Source: a virus. Taken from it: a stretch of 64,000 bases of DNA. The notes under the pieces were generated by a model. It was not told where the DNA came from. It ran no database searches and saw only the letters and a program-made list of their open reading frames with translations. Location of the stretch: positions 1 through 64,000 of the IMG/VR virus record IMGVR_UViG_3300050821_023931. The stretch is one strand, 5' to 3'. This document shows positions 9,501-20,048 of this stretch, piece after piece. Made by a program: the position numbers and the translations under genes. The first letter of the stretch is position 1. Every line of letters begins with the position of its first letter.

Positions 9501-12500
9501 TCCCATGTGTATGTTTTAAGATTACCATTTATATCAGTAACAACTGGTGATTCCCAAATACCACCATACCATACAGAAGATTCTGTGGCTAATTGATAAT
9601 TATTCGTTATCAAACTATTATTACCTGTATTATAGCTTTGACCATTAGGTAAATAATTCGCTGTGTTTCTACTGTACCATACACCACCAGTCCATATAGA
9701 ATATGGTAAATTATAATTTAAATTTTGATCAAAACTAAACCAACTACCAGATCGCCATTCACCATTAGACCATCTACCTCTTAACCATTCGGTATTATAA
9801 TGAACACCACCATTATTAAAACCGCCTATCCAAAGAGTATTGTAAAGTGTAGCACCTTCATTAACACCATATTTCCATATAAGTTTAAGTGAACTATTAT
9901 TATGTCCAGCCATCATAACACCAGATCTGAAAATATCGCTCATGAAGACACCATTATAGAATATAGAATCTCTTGATACTGAATTAATATCCCACTGAGC
10001 ATCTTCTGTGTTAGGTGTCACAACAAAAGTTTCTGTCTCTGTCCAACCACCATTTGTACCAAAACTATTACTTGCTGCTGTATGAAGTGTTATATCAGAC
10101 TCTGGACCTAATGAAAGATTTTGATTTAAGAATAATGTATTGTTTGTTTTGTAACGTATTATGTTTACACCATATTCACCAACTGTAAAGTTATTAAGTG
10201 TAAACCCATTTACCTTTTTATTCATATCTACAATTGCATAAAAAGAATCTTCTCTTAAATAATCATTAAACCTTACATAAACAAGGTCACCTGTTAAAAA
10301 TGGTTTTCCTGTAAGATCTATTGTAATCGTATAATTAGTATCATTAGTTGTTTTAACAAGTTCTGTTAAACCACCCCAATAATAACTTTCTGTATCACTG
10401 AACCATTGTGCTGTTGCTCCTGATGTAGAACCGAAGGCACCATTTCTAAAATTACCACCATTCCAAATACCATTGAATATCAGACCATCAAAATCTCCAC
10501 CATTCCAAACGTTATTACTTAAATAAGCTGTAGATAATGTATAAGTAAATGGTAAAGTGTCTGTATCACTAATCAAAGTATAATTAGTGATATCTTGATC
10601 ACCTGTAATTGTTAAAGGTTGATCCGAGAATAAAGTAATTTCTTCAGAATCAATAACAACATTAACAGCTTTAGGTAATGTTATTTGAACCGTTGCTAAT
10701 AAACCAAACGGATCATAACTATAATTCGTTATTCTAAATACACGACTTCTTGAACTACCTAGTAAATAAGAATTAACACCAGAAAAACCTCTTAATGTAA
10801 TGTAATCATTAACATTCCATAATAAATCATTCGCTGATGGGATCGTTAATGTTAATGTATTATTTGTAAATGATACTCTGTTATTTAATAGTAAATAATT
10901 TTCACCAAAGAAACTACTTTGTAAAGTTGTTGCTACGTATGTTCCTGAAGCCGGAATATATTGATTATAAGTAACAGATTTAAATTTCGATGTACCATTA
11001 CTGAAACCATATCTATCAAGGTTTAACCAGGCACCAGTATAGAAATCAAGATCTGTTTCACCAGATAAGAAAATTACATTATTTAATTTTCCTGATAATA
11101 CAGGATTAGAAGGGTTTACCGCACCTCTTAATGTATAGTTATTTACACTAGTTATGTCAGAATTCTCTATCATAATATCCTCACCAACGACTAAAGCACT
11201 AGACATTACTATACCTGTTTTTATAATATCTTTAAATGATATATTTGTTAAGGTAGTATCTGATGTTAAACTTATAGGGAAATTTGTTTGTACAAAATTA
11301 GTTCTGAATACCTGAGCGTATTGTGGTGCATATACAACAGCTTTATTTTGTGAAGCACTTAGAAATGTTGATATACCACTTGTTCCTGAATATTCTACAT
11401 ATACAGAATCCATTATAAGTGCACCTTTAACCCAGTTAAGTTTATCTGAAGCACTAATAAATTCTGGTGATGGATATTCAAGAAGAATTTCTATCTCTGA
11501 TTTAATAGAATTCAGATTTTTCTTATCTATAATTCTAAAAATTTGATTCATCCATATGTAAGGTTTTTGGCCTACTGGAAAGACATAAGATGGATCTGTA
11601 AGAGTATTTTCACACTGTATCGTAACATATAACTGATTATTTACTACAAATGTGCTAGTAACTGTTTGTTCACCAAATAATTCGATATACAATCTATTAA
11701 TATAAACATCTTCGCCAGGGACTTGAGATGATACTAATCCTGCTATAAATATATTTTGATTAGTCCATAAAGTAGCAATACTTATAGTTGAATCTAACCA
11801 TTCAGGCACATCACAAACAAGTAAAAGCTCTTCAATACCATTTGGATCAAATGATAATTTTCTAACTTCGTTTATATTTATTTTCTCTTCTTTAAATAAA
11901 CCTGGAATTCTTATAAGATCTGTTTTAGCTAACGGTGAAGCATCTTCTAAATACTGACCGTCTAAGTTATATAGTGCTGTTATTCTAAGAATAAGTTGAT
12001 TAGTATCAAGATTTAATTCAACATATGTTATATCATTTCTCCTTGAATCTGGTTCGATTCTACCAGATGCAAATGTAACATTATTATTGTCTGATAGTAC
12101 TAGACCTTCATGGAAAGTTGATATTGTTCCATTACCAAAATTTTCGAAAAGACCACCTTCAAAAATACCATCATACCATTCACCCTGGAAAATACCATTT
12201 AAGAATCTTGATTCTTTAGAATTATAGTTGTAATCTACATATTTTGGTGTATCCCATGAGCCAATAAATAAACCATTACTTGTATCAGAAATATAAGGAT
12301 CCCATACAGAACTTACAAGATGTGCTGTATATGGCGTTCCACCGACATTAAAGCTTACATTACCGGTTAAATATAAATTATACATCACACGTCCTGTAAT
12401 ATATGGTGAATTAACACTATCAAGAACAAAAGGATACGTTGTAGAATTTGTATGTTTGTAACCATTAATTAATACATCAACATCAAAATTTCTATTAGTA

Positions 12501-15500
12501 GTATATTGGTTAAGATCCTTTAAATTATGCTCAAGTCTATTATTAGATGGTTGTGGTCCTACTGGTATTGTTTTAGATGTTGCTGGTGTATGAATTCCTG
12601 GTAATTTTAATCTTGTTGCTATACCACTATTTAAAGTATATGTTGTAAATGAAGGTGTAGCTTTTTGTATACCATCAAATAAATTAACAAAGAATAGACC
12701 TTCTTGTGAAACAGATATTGCTGGATCACTTGCGTATTTTCGTACAACTGGTGATCCACTAGTTGAGTACATATCTGTTACACTGGTAACATTATAAGAA
12801 GCAGCAACACTATTATTAATTAATTTGGTTGAATAATTTATTGAGAATTTATTAATCTTAGTTGATGTATCATACAAATAAATACTTGTTGTATCTAATG
12901 CTATTTTATTTGCTATAGCTTGATAATTAATCTTATCTGCTATCATACCAGTTACTACAGGAGTGTTGATAGTTCCCCAATCTGTAATAACAGATAAATT
13001 AGCCGTATTAAATTTAGAACCACTTTTTAAAGCATTAACCTGTATCGTATTATTGTTTATTGTAGTCGTATAATTTATATAAGCACCACTCAACTCAATT
13101 ATATTATCTACAACATAACCAGAAGTTGACTCTGATGAAAGTTGAAGATTGAATACAGCTCCACTAGTTGAAGCTAAACCAACAAGACCTGAAGCCATGT
13201 TAGCATTTGTAGTAATACCAGTATTTATTTCTTCAAGTCTGTTAATAGTAAAAGGCTTACCATTGGTTGCTGAATGATTAGCACCAGCTTTTGTTTGTGC
13301 AACTAATAAGGTTCCTTCATAAGTTAATGTGTAATTAGTAAACGAACTATTTGTAATATCTAATAAAGTTCTTACAAGTATTACTTGACTCTCATCACCG
13401 AGAATAAAATTTACCCATCCACCATAAATGCCAGGATTAAATCCATCAATAGAAGATTGTGCTGGACTATATGCAGAAGTTGAATAAAGACCATTTGTAC
13501 CAAAAGCAAAAGATGATGTACCATTTATAGGTGTGAAATCAGATAATTTATAAAGTGTAACAGCACCATTCTCAAAAGTTTCAGTAAATGTTATTGTATC
13601 ACTAGCTACCTGAGCAATAGTACCAACTTCATAATTTATTGTATTCAACGATCCTGATGTACCATTTAAATAGATAGGTGATGTGTTGACCGTATTTCCA
13701 CCAATTAAAATATTAAATATATCATATCCACCAGTATTTGAACCTAATAATTGTATAGTACCATTTGTACCACCAGATATATTTACTGTTCCGGTATCTA
13801 ATGTTCCTGTTATTGTTGTAGCAGTTAAAGAAGCTGTAGTTCCTGTACTTCTGAATATATCAAGAGATTGTCCTTTAAGATTAACTGTGTAACCATTAGA
13901 AATTATCTTATCTCTAAGTCTTCTTAACATATAATCCTGATCCTGACTAAATGGATTTATAAGTGTTTTAGCTATCGTTGTAACACCATCATTTATCTGA
14001 ACAACATAAGGCACATTGTTATTATTAAAAGTTAAATTACCATAATAGAATGGATCTAACGCTATTCCACCAAAAGGATTTGAATTGAAATCGTAATATG
14101 ACCCAGTATATGAACCCTGTGTACCATAAACACTATTATAACCATAAATGAAACTATAAGAACTTCCAGATGTTGCAGCACTAGATCCTGAAGAACCATA
14201 AATGTTATACAACACCAATATATTATCATTACTCACTGCTATATCAATAGGTGTAACAGAATATTCAAAAGCTAAACCACTTGATGAGAAATTACTAATT
14301 ACTTCAGGTGTGGGTAATACAAAATTATCTGAATTAGATTTTACGCTAACAGAACCATTAGCTAAAATAACAGCCTTACTTTTAAATGAAACAAGTTTAC
14401 TTATATTTGGAAGATTATCAGATATCAAAGTTCTATTTAATGTGGGGTTACCATTTGTTCCAGATATAGCTTCTAAACGAACCAAACTAGTATTATCTGT
14501 ATAATATACTAAGTAGTTTGAATGATCCGTAAAACTTGAAACTGATATAAGATTAGCTTCGTCAAAAACTAAATCATTCTCAGAATGATTGTATAATACT
14601 TCTGAACCATTTAATATGCTTAAATTAACTGAACCGTTTTCGTTAATATCATTTATAGGTTTAGTCATACCAATATCGACTGGTATAAAATAACTCCAAC
14701 CAGCTGTAGAAGCTGATAAATTTTTACTTACATATAAGGTATCCGTATTATCATAGAAATATAAACTGATACCACTCGTTGAAGAGTTCTTGATAAATTG
14801 TAAATCTTTTACTGTTCCTGTATGAAGTGTATAACTAACAGATGCTGTTGCTGAATCTATCAATTTTATTTTCGTACCATCCGAAACAGCAAACATTGTT
14901 TTTCCTTGATACGATACAGAAGAGAATTTCTTATCATTAACAGAAATAGACGATGAAGTTCCTGTTATTAAAGCTGTAGTTACAGTACCTGTATTATCAA
15001 ATAATTGGTATAAAGAAGGAGAAGATACACCAACTAAACCATATAAAAGTGTATCTGTACCAGCTATATCAACGAGATTAGAAAGTACAACAGTACTAGT
15101 GAAAGCATTAGTAGCTTCTTGTACAATAGTATCATTTAAGACATAATTGAAATTACCACATCTGTCTAATGTTCGTACCGGTATATTTAAAATATTATAA
15201 TTAGAACCTGGGTTCTCTTTAAACTGTTTGTATCGGCCTTTAGTAACGGTGTTATTTTGATATATGCAATTTGTTACAGCATCATAAGTAATGATGTTTC
15301 CATTATTAACAAGTATATAATTAGAACTTTGTGAAATATTTGAGTCATATTGTGGTTCAACACTATAGAATGTATCATCTTGTGTACCACCTATTATTAT
15401 TCTGTCTGGAACTTGTTGTGATCTGTATATTTCTCCTCCGTTAGTACCAAAGGATGTATTTACAGTCATATACAAATCATTAGTAGCTTTATTAAGAAAC

Positions 15501-18500
15501 TCTGACCAAACATTAGCTCCAGGAGTAATTATTTCAGATTCCATTCTATAAACAGTACCATCATTGAATAAAAGATACAGACAAATACAATCAAAGGTTC
15601 CTGTGTTAAAAGTATCACAAGTTAAATCTATGATTCCTGGAATAGTGTCTATTAAAGTAGATGTTATTGCACCTATTGAAGATATAGCTAGTTCATATAA
15701 ACTATCTGCTAACATAACATAAAGATAAGTGTATCCGGATAAGTTAATACCTGTTATTAACCGATAACTTGTGTTGTATGTTAGTGTAAATGGTGTTCCA
15801 ATACTTAGTAGTCTAGTTGATGTTGTAAAATATACATGACTTGCCGTACCAACTAATACATGTACTAAATCTAATATAGGCTCATTCGTTAACGATATAA
15901 GTTCTGTAGGTTGTGTTGAAATATTATTAGTAACCTGAATTTGGTACTGATTACCTTCATCATTTATAGATGAGAAATATATTGTATTAGTATCAGGACC
16001 AAATACCATTCTTAATGGTGTAAAGTTTAAAACAGGAATAGAGTTTACATAAAGATTAGGTAAACTTTCGTTAACCTTTATTAATCTTTCTATTGTAGAT
16101 GGATCAGGACTTTTATCATCACTTAACCAATATTGATAAGAAGTTGTAGAATTTACAAGATCTAGTAATCTTAATTTTGTATTAGGATTATTAAATCCTG
16201 CAATACCGGAAACGAAATCTGTAAAGCCTATTACAGTAGAGTCTGCTGGGTATAACTCACTGGCAGCATTATATAAAAGTCTAGCATTCTGATAACCGAG
16301 TCTGATATTATTGACTTGGTAACTTAAAGCATTATTTGGGTTTAATTCATTCGTAGTAACACTATTATCTAATGAAGAAATATAGATTCTTTTTATTCTT
16401 TGTGTAGTACCAAAATCAGATGGTTCATTAACAATAAAATAAAAAGTATTGAATATAGTTGTTAATGTATCGTCAACTGTGATTGTAGAAACAGGATATT
16501 GTATATCAGAAATATCTTCAGTATATATTAGAGTTGGTGAAGAACTTAATATGAAAACATTGTTTTGTAAATTTAATGATACTTGATATATTAAATTACC
16601 CTGATATAAAAACAGAGATGTTTTTTCTGTATTTTTAACCCGTATACCATTCATATAACCATATGAAATTGTGTTAGCAATACTAAATCCTGTTACACCT
16701 TGATTAACAGTATTTGTATTAATACTGTAAATTTGACCATTTCTTAAATAAAGAATATCATTAAAGTTTAAAGAAACATCTGTTGTTAAAAGAAAATCTG
16801 CTTCTTCTACGGTAGCATTATTGAAATTATCAGCAATCCATATATCTTTATAAACAATGATTTTAGTTTGTGTCTGTGTAGAGACTGTTATATTATTAAT
16901 AGAATTAATATAATCAGCATTTTTAGTCTGTTGAATAATTTGAAACTGTGTCTTATCTTTACTAACTCTTAACCATCTGTATTCAGTTACACTTATATTA
17001 TTTGTAATTACATCAAAATCATCAAGAAAATAAACCCAAGGAGAATTGTCTGATGTAACCATTTTACTAATACGGTTAAAAGCAAATATTTCTTTCTCTG
17101 GATTATTCAATATTATACCGATAACATCAAGACTATCTGTATTCGTATTATATTCAATCACACGTTGATAAATTCTATCAGCAAACCAGAACAGACCAGT
17201 TTGTAATTCAAGAACATCAATACTATTGTTAATTACAACCAATGGTAATTGATTAGCCTCTGGAGGATTCGGATTATCTAATGTATCATCAAGACCATTG
17301 TATATTTTAAGTCTAGTACCATACTGATCTCTATTGATAATATTGAATTGTTGATTATTAAATACATTCGGGCTTATATTATCAAAATCTTGGAATATTA
17401 TATTGTAATCATTTTGATAAAACGACGGTTGGTCTAATTGTATCCATCCATTACCATCTACATATATAACACTTGGTGCTGAATTCGATTGATTAGTAGC
17501 ATCATTTCTACTTCTGTTGTTTAGAATACCACCATTGCTTTTATCTTTGAATACGCCAAGACCAGTAAGATATGTTCCACCTCTAAAATCAATGCTATCA
17601 ACCCCAGCGTTCTCAATCGATCCATTTAGAAATATACCATTCTTGAATAACCCTCTTTTCCAAAAACCGTTATTCCAGGTTCCGTTATACCATATAGAGT
17701 CACCAAGAGCAAAAGTATTATCTACATTTTCTGCTTGAGCATCAAAACTATTAGTCATGATTCCTTCCATCCAAACACCTGATAACCAAACACCCGATAG
17801 GTAAATACCGTTATTAAAATTACCATTTTTCCAATATCCTGAACGCCATACTGCTTGTATATTGGTATTTGTTAAATCATCACTAAAAATAGAATTAAAG
17901 TTACCATTTTTGAAAATATTGTCTTGAATAAGACCAGAATTAAAATCACCATTCTCCCAAATAGAAGTACCAACAACATTATAACTTCTCTCATTTATTA
18001 ATTCATAATCAATAAATATATCAGATGCTGATATGTTAGGTATAAATGATGTGTCAAGTGTGATTGTAAGATCATATTTGTTAATGTCTATAATTCTAAG
18101 TTTAGTGTCAATATTAGTTTTTACATTAGTAATTCTGTTTTCTGTTGTATTACTATCGATATTAACAACTAATGTTATTTGTCTAACAATATTAATGTTG
18201 GCAACTTCTACCCAATCCCAATATTTAAAATCATCTATACTCTCTACAGATAATGTGAGAGTATCTCTTGTACCATTTAATATATCTGTAAAAACCGTAA
18301 GAGTTCCTTTTTTATAACCAGTCTGCCAGCTTCCAGCATTCCATACACCCTTACAGAAGTTAGATTTAGAAATTCTTGCATATTGAAGGTTTAATGGTAT
18401 TGAAGGAACAACTGCATTAATGACAACAGCAAATCTTAATCTTTCTTGAAGATCCGCTGTATAAAGTATATTTATAATTGGGAATACATTCATATTTAAG

Positions 18501-19945
18501 AATGATTCACCTATCTGATCCGAATAAGATTGTAAGTAAGTATTACCAATAACACTTTTGATATATGATATCAATATTTCATCACCTATTTTAAAATGAC
18601 TTAGGTATTGTTGATCAATTTCTATGTTTACACTAGTTCCATTTTGATAGATATTTAATATTCTAAAAGTAGAAGCACCAACCCATGAACCATTTATCCA
18701 TATAATATCTTTAACTAAAATATCAGTAGCAATACCTGTTACTGGTGTAGAGTCGAATATTCCACCTTCCCAAATAACGGTTGAATATTCGGAAGATGCT
18801 TGGCCAGATTTGAATATACCATTCCAAAATTTACCACCTTGTAAGGCTATATTTGTATAACTTCCAGAAAGTATATCAGTATCGAAAAAGCGTCCTGTAT
18901 CAAATGAGTTTGGTTTAATTGGTGAATCGCTAATAAGAATTTCCAAATTAAAATATCCTATCTCTTTAAATAAACGTTGAGTTATATCTGTTGTAATAGC
19001 AGATAATTCAGTATTTATTTCTTTTATGAATACACTGTTATCAACAATAGAATCAATATTAAAAACTCTATCATTTTTACCAAGATTAATATATTTGTTT
19101 TTGAGTCTAAGTTGTATTGAAAACCCAGCATTATATGCTTGTTGAAGTTCATATGGTAATGATAGAAATTGAATTTTATCATCAGTTATGTTTAAATAAT
19201 GATTGTTTAAATAAATTCGTCCAATATTTCCACTAACAAAAATATTATATCCAGCACCATTAAAATTATTAGCAAAAGTTACTATATTAATTCTTGAACT
19301 ATCATTTGGATCCTTTATAGAACCAAATTGGTTAAGTTCTTGATATTTACCTGTTTTATTAGAATTATATTTACTTGTAAATGCACCATATTGTATGGAT
19401 CCTCCTATTACGGTACCTTGTGTAAATTGAGCTGGTGTATTAATATATTTATTGTTGAATTTAGCTGAATTTGTTTGAACAGGATTTTCTGAATCACCAT
19501 TTTCTGAAATTTTAAATTCTCCAAACAAACCACTGTTAAAAATTCCACCATTAAATTCACCTCTAACAAATACTGATTTAGAAAGATATGCTTCCTTGAT
19601 ATCATTAACGCCTGGTGAGGTTAAATAAACCGTTGGTGGATTAATTATTAAACTAGTAATACCAGCTGATGTAAAGGATTCATTACCTATTGTAATAGGA
19701 ATGTTAAGAGTAATACTATTTGAATTATTAGTATTATCTATATCTAAAATCGTATATCCAGCAGCAAAAGGATCATAAAGATTATAGGCTGGATTTTCAG
19801 GTTTAGTAAATTTCGTGTTATCATAATTACCTCCATGTATAAATACTCTATCACCAATTGAAAGATTAGAATCTAATTCAGTATAAAATTTTAGATAGTT
19901 ACCATTTAAATCTACATAATTTAAAAGTTTAACACTATTTGACAT
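6572..19945 (-). CDS. Giant tail fibre/adhesin-like virion protein, 4457 aa
   Basis: A single uninterrupted 13.4-kb frame. It contains many blocks of a five-residue aromatic-glycine repeat of the form [W/F]xxGx (for example SIWYNGTWNNGFWKRG and AVWTRGIWKNGIF). The blocks lie at about 19360-19580, 18700-18860, 17520-17960, 12130-12240, 10430-10510, 9340-9990, 8240-8720 and 7560-7810. This periodicity suggests a beta-solenoid or stacked-strand fibre. Bases 12300-17400 lack it and instead resemble repeated beta blades (LYQLFDNTG, IYYFSS-like strands). Gly-Thr-Ser tracts occur near 8100-8225. There is no enzyme motif. A TATATAAA element lies 22 bases upstream of the ATG. It likely forms a long host-contact fibre; receptor unknown. 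Confidence 0.75.
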   Translation of the reverse strand: MSNSVKLLNYVDLNGNYLKFYTELDSNLSIGDRVFIHGGNYDNTKFTKPENPAYNLYDPFAAGYTILDIDNTNNSNSITLNIPITIGNESFTSAGITSLIINPPTVYLTSPGVNDIKEAYLSKSVFVRGEFNGGIFNSGLFGEFKISENGDSENPVQTNSAKFNNKYINTPAQFTQGTVIGGSIQYGAFTSKYNSNKTGKYQELNQFGSIKDPNDSSRINIVTFANNFNGAGYNIFVSGNIGRIYLNNHYLNITDDKIQFLSLPYELQQAYNAGFSIQLRLKNKYINLGKNDRVFNIDSIVDNSVFIKEINTELSAITTDITQRLFKEIGYFNLEILISDSPIKPNSFDTGRFFDTDILSGSYTNIALQGGKFWNGIFKSGQASSEYSTVIWEGGIFDSTPVTGIATDILVKDIIWINGSWVGASTFRILNIYQNGTSVNIEIDQQYLSHFKIGDEILISYIKSVIGNTYLQSYSDQIGESFLNMNVFPIINILYTADLQERLRFAVVINAVVPSIPLNLQYARISKSNFCKGVWNAGSWQTGYKKGTLTVFTDILNGTRDTLTLSVESIDDFKYWDWVEVANINIVRQITLVVNIDSNTTENRITNVKTNIDTKLRIIDINKYDLTITLDTSFIPNISASDIFIDYELINERSYNVVGTSIWENGDFNSGLIQDNIFKNGNFNSIFSDDLTNTNIQAVWRSGYWKNGNFNNGIYLSGVWLSGVWMEGIMTNSFDAQAENVDNTFALGDSIWYNGTWNNGFWKRGLFKNGIFLNGSIENAGVDSIDFRGGTYLTGLGVFKDKSNGGILNNRSRNDATNQSNSAPSVIYVDGNGWIQLDQPSFYQNDYNIIFQDFDNISPNVFNNQQFNIINRDQYGTRLKIYNGLDDTLDNPNPPEANQLPLVVINNSIDVLELQTGLFWFADRIYQRVIEYNTNTDSLDVIGIILNNPEKEIFAFNRISKMVTSDNSPWVYFLDDFDVITNNISVTEYRWLRVSKDKTQFQIIQQTKNADYINSINNITVSTQTQTKIIVYKDIWIADNFNNATVEEADFLLTTDVSLNFNDILYLRNGQIYSINTNTVNQGVTGFSIANTISYGYMNGIRVKNTEKTSLFLYQGNLIYQVSLNLQNNVFILSSSPTLIYTEDISDIQYPVSTITVDDTLTTIFNTFYFIVNEPSDFGTTQRIKRIYISSLDNSVTTNELNPNNALSYQVNNIRLGYQNARLLYNAASELYPADSTVIGFTDFVSGIAGFNNPNTKLRLLDLVNSTTSYQYWLSDDKSPDPSTIERLIKVNESLPNLYVNSIPVLNFTPLRMVFGPDTNTIYFSSINDEGNQYQIQVTNNISTQPTELISLTNEPILDLVHVLVGTASHVYFTTSTRLLSIGTPFTLTYNTSYRLITGINLSGYTYLYVMLADSLYELAISSIGAITSTLIDTIPGIIDLTCDTFNTGTFDCICLYLLFNDGTVYRMESEIITPGANVWSEFLNKATNDLYMTVNTSFGTNGGEIYRSQQVPDRIIIGGTQDDTFYSVEPQYDSNISQSSNYILVNNGNIITYDAVTNCIYQNNTVTKGRYKQFKENPGSNYNILNIPVRTLDRCGNFNYVLNDTIVQEATNAFTSTVVLSNLVDIAGTDTLLYGLVGVSSPSLYQLFDNTGTVTTALITGTSSSISVNDKKFSSVSYQGKTMFAVSDGTKIKLIDSATASVSYTLHTGTVKDLQFIKNSSTSGISLYFYDNTDTLYVSKNLSASTAGWSYFIPVDIGMTKPINDINENGSVNLSILNGSEVLYNHSENDLVFDEANLISVSSFTDHSNYLVYYTDNTSLVRLEAISGTNGNPTLNRTLISDNLPNISKLVSFKSKAVILANGSVSVKSNSDNFVLPTPEVISNFSSSGLAFEYSVTPIDIAVSNDNILVLYNIYGSSGSSAATSGSSYSFIYGYNSVYGTQGSYTGSYYDFNSNPFGGIALDPFYYGNLTFNNNNVPYVVQINDGVTTIAKTLINPFSQDQDYMLRRLRDKIISNGYTVNLKGQSLDIFRSTGTTASLTATTITGTLDTGTVNISGGTNGTIQLLGSNTGGYDIFNILIGGNTVNTSPIYLNGTSGSLNTINYEVGTIAQVASDTITFTETFENGAVTLYKLSDFTPINGTSSFAFGTNGLYSTSAYSPAQSSIDGFNPGIYGGWVNFILGDESQVILVRTLLDITNSSFTNYTLTYEGTLLVAQTKAGANHSATNGKPFTINRLEEINTGITTNANMASGLVGLASTSGAVFNLQLSSESTSGYVVDNIIELSGAYINYTTTINNNTIQVNALKSGSKFNTANLSVITDWGTINTPVVTGMIADKINYQAIANKIALDTTSIYLYDTSTKINKFSINYSTKLINNSVAASYNVTSVTDMYSTSGSPVVRKYASDPAISVSQEGLFFVNLFDGIQKATPSFTTYTLNSGIATRLKLPGIHTPATSKTIPVGPQPSNNRLEHNLKDLNQYTTNRNFDVDVLINGYKHTNSTTYPFVLDSVNSPYITGRVMYNLYLTGNVSFNVGGTPYTAHLVSSVWDPYISDTSNGLFIGSWDTPKYVDYNYNSKESRFLNGIFQGEWYDGIFEGGLFENFGNGTISTFHEGLVLSDNNNVTFASGRIEPDSRRNDITYVELNLDTNQLILRITALYNLDGQYLEDASPLAKTDLIRIPGLFKEEKININEVRKLSFDPNGIEELLLVCDVPEWLDSTISIATLWTNQNIFIAGLVSSQVPGEDVYINRLYIELFGEQTVTSTFVVNNQLYVTIQCENTLTDPSYVFPVGQKPYIWMNQIFRIIDKKNLNSIKSEIEILLEYPSPEFISASDKLNWVKGALIMDSVYVEYSGTSGISTFLSASQNKAVVYAPQYAQVFRTNFVQTNFPISLTSDTTLTNISFKDIIKTGIVMSSALVVGEDIMIENSDITSVNNYTLRGAVNPSNPVLSGKLNNVIFLSGETDLDFYTGAWLNLDRYGFSNGTSKFKSVTYNQYIPASGTYVATTLQSSFFGENYLLLNNRVSFTNNTLTLTIPSANDLLWNVNDYITLRGFSGVNSYLLGSSRSRVFRITNYSYDPFGLLATVQITLPKAVNVVIDSEEITLFSDQPLTITGDQDITNYTLISDTDTLPFTYTLSTAYLSNNVWNGGDFDGLIFNGIWNGGNFRNGAFGSTSGATAQWFSDTESYYWGGLTELVKTTNDTNYTITIDLTGKPFLTGDLVYVRFNDYLREDSFYAIVDMNKKVNGFTLNNFTVGEYGVNIIRYKTNNTLFLNQNLSLGPESDITLHTAASNSFGTNGGWTETETFVVTPNTEDAQWDINSVSRDSIFYNGVFMSDIFRSGVMMAGHNNSSLKLIWKYGVNEGATLYNTLWIGGFNNGGVHYNTEWLRGRWSNGEWRSGSWFSFDQNLNYNLPYSIWTGGVWYSRNTANYLPNGQSYNTGNNSLITNNYQLATESSVWYGGIWESPVVTDINGNLKTYTWDSDFTQQFGVQISNTINDEALLLPKVSSLWLGGQWYRGEFRGGIFYGGIWHSKSLQNEDKYFSIDVASDFNLVSNMFTGNLTFTISNNGVPFYSQVINSLPLGSSTINNGISTILKNVSTAFKSNLYPVTYTSDLDSNGIAVNGKLIFQNKNLTDSWSAVYNTAASGEAILLNNYVIDSYDVTQSKFKGGKFINAVWLGGIVDDVTDPNEIIFGDCIGDNVQLISDDSGFNNESVSFNESIISNTQTITGINLFNNQTSISSIWKSLKAVPLNSIYSAVWTRGIWKNGIFKHSSWYNLATDIFVDNYYVSKFNYQSKFRKGLFYGSVWDGGLWVASNGKFVQNGIVISDNLISTFSESRWKKGYWTTDDTHTTIVANAGDETEVTNSTFWRSVWDCGVFEGGVFDLSVWRSGYVVNDIPTISMAATSGTAGTSGSNQVYLQYQRNKLTIEYDLDNIYGTSGTNGTSGESNTRSYDVLSVMDNMKLLSPTNIVSNYYNQMLGYNWSFNVTDNTGTRNIAQSATINVDNQKFNGTYGTAGITSISLTTQDLSLLNPYRFTGNVDNFASIWINGIMRGSIWHGGVWMRGMFLHKETPNKDFFNQKPINDIGLVNTSYQEFNLGFWFRGIWLAGYFGYYNDTQVEISNDWNTYLNSYNNPRNRSLYMSMDPFTITSDMDPTSISGYRVATTLSNIYNHISTSSIFTRATNKLSTGRGFHSVFNGHMLGGSILDNDTKMDRKILISSFAIIGNVYVSGSSTSGNTVDPGAALNFKLRNATTIDNSTQLPLPLDYNQLSNKYNYYNTIPSINLVSNINYGNSFNYTFRHNNSKYGDGTLSTDLPSLAQGAIEHFHKTELIGEPFHSTSGVVDYSSATTISTIDYVQNVANNDLILLITLNNYDLTTGIVNEFTITPNPKTGSGSLTINSGIDPNGLIQQTSYIYNGSNIITNSTTMFVAKVNKPTTSNLIIGTSYFIAIQLS

Positions 19946-19967
19946 CCAGACATATTTTATTATTGCC

Positions 19968-19975
19968 TTTATATA
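19968..19975 (-). promoter_or_regulatory. TATATAAA late-type promoter element
   Basis: TATATAAA on the minus strand, 22 bases upstream of the giant fibre gene start. Resembles the T4 late promoter TATAAATA. Confidence 0.5.
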
Positions 19976-20017
19976 TCAAAAGAATAATTATTTCAATAGA
20001 TAATCGAGATGTTTTTT

Positions 20018-20045
20018 AAAAAATAAAAGGCCCCGAAGGGCCTTT
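20018..20045 (-). terminator. Intrinsic terminator with UUCG loop
   Basis: A perfect eight-base stem, AAAGGCCC (20026-20033) with GGGCCTTT (20038-20045). Read leftwards the loop is TTCG closed by C-G, the very stable UUCG tetraloop, followed by TATTTTTT. It lies just after the dnaK stop and separates the chaperone operon from the fibre operon. Confidence 0.85.
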
Positions 20046-20048
20046 ATA

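Noticed and set aside
13683-18317. Several plus-strand frames (e.g. 13683-13892, 14202-14504, 18033-18317) within the giant fibre gene
   Set aside because: Antisense shadows produced by Thr/Asn-rich codon use; no starts with signals and no recognisable protein content.
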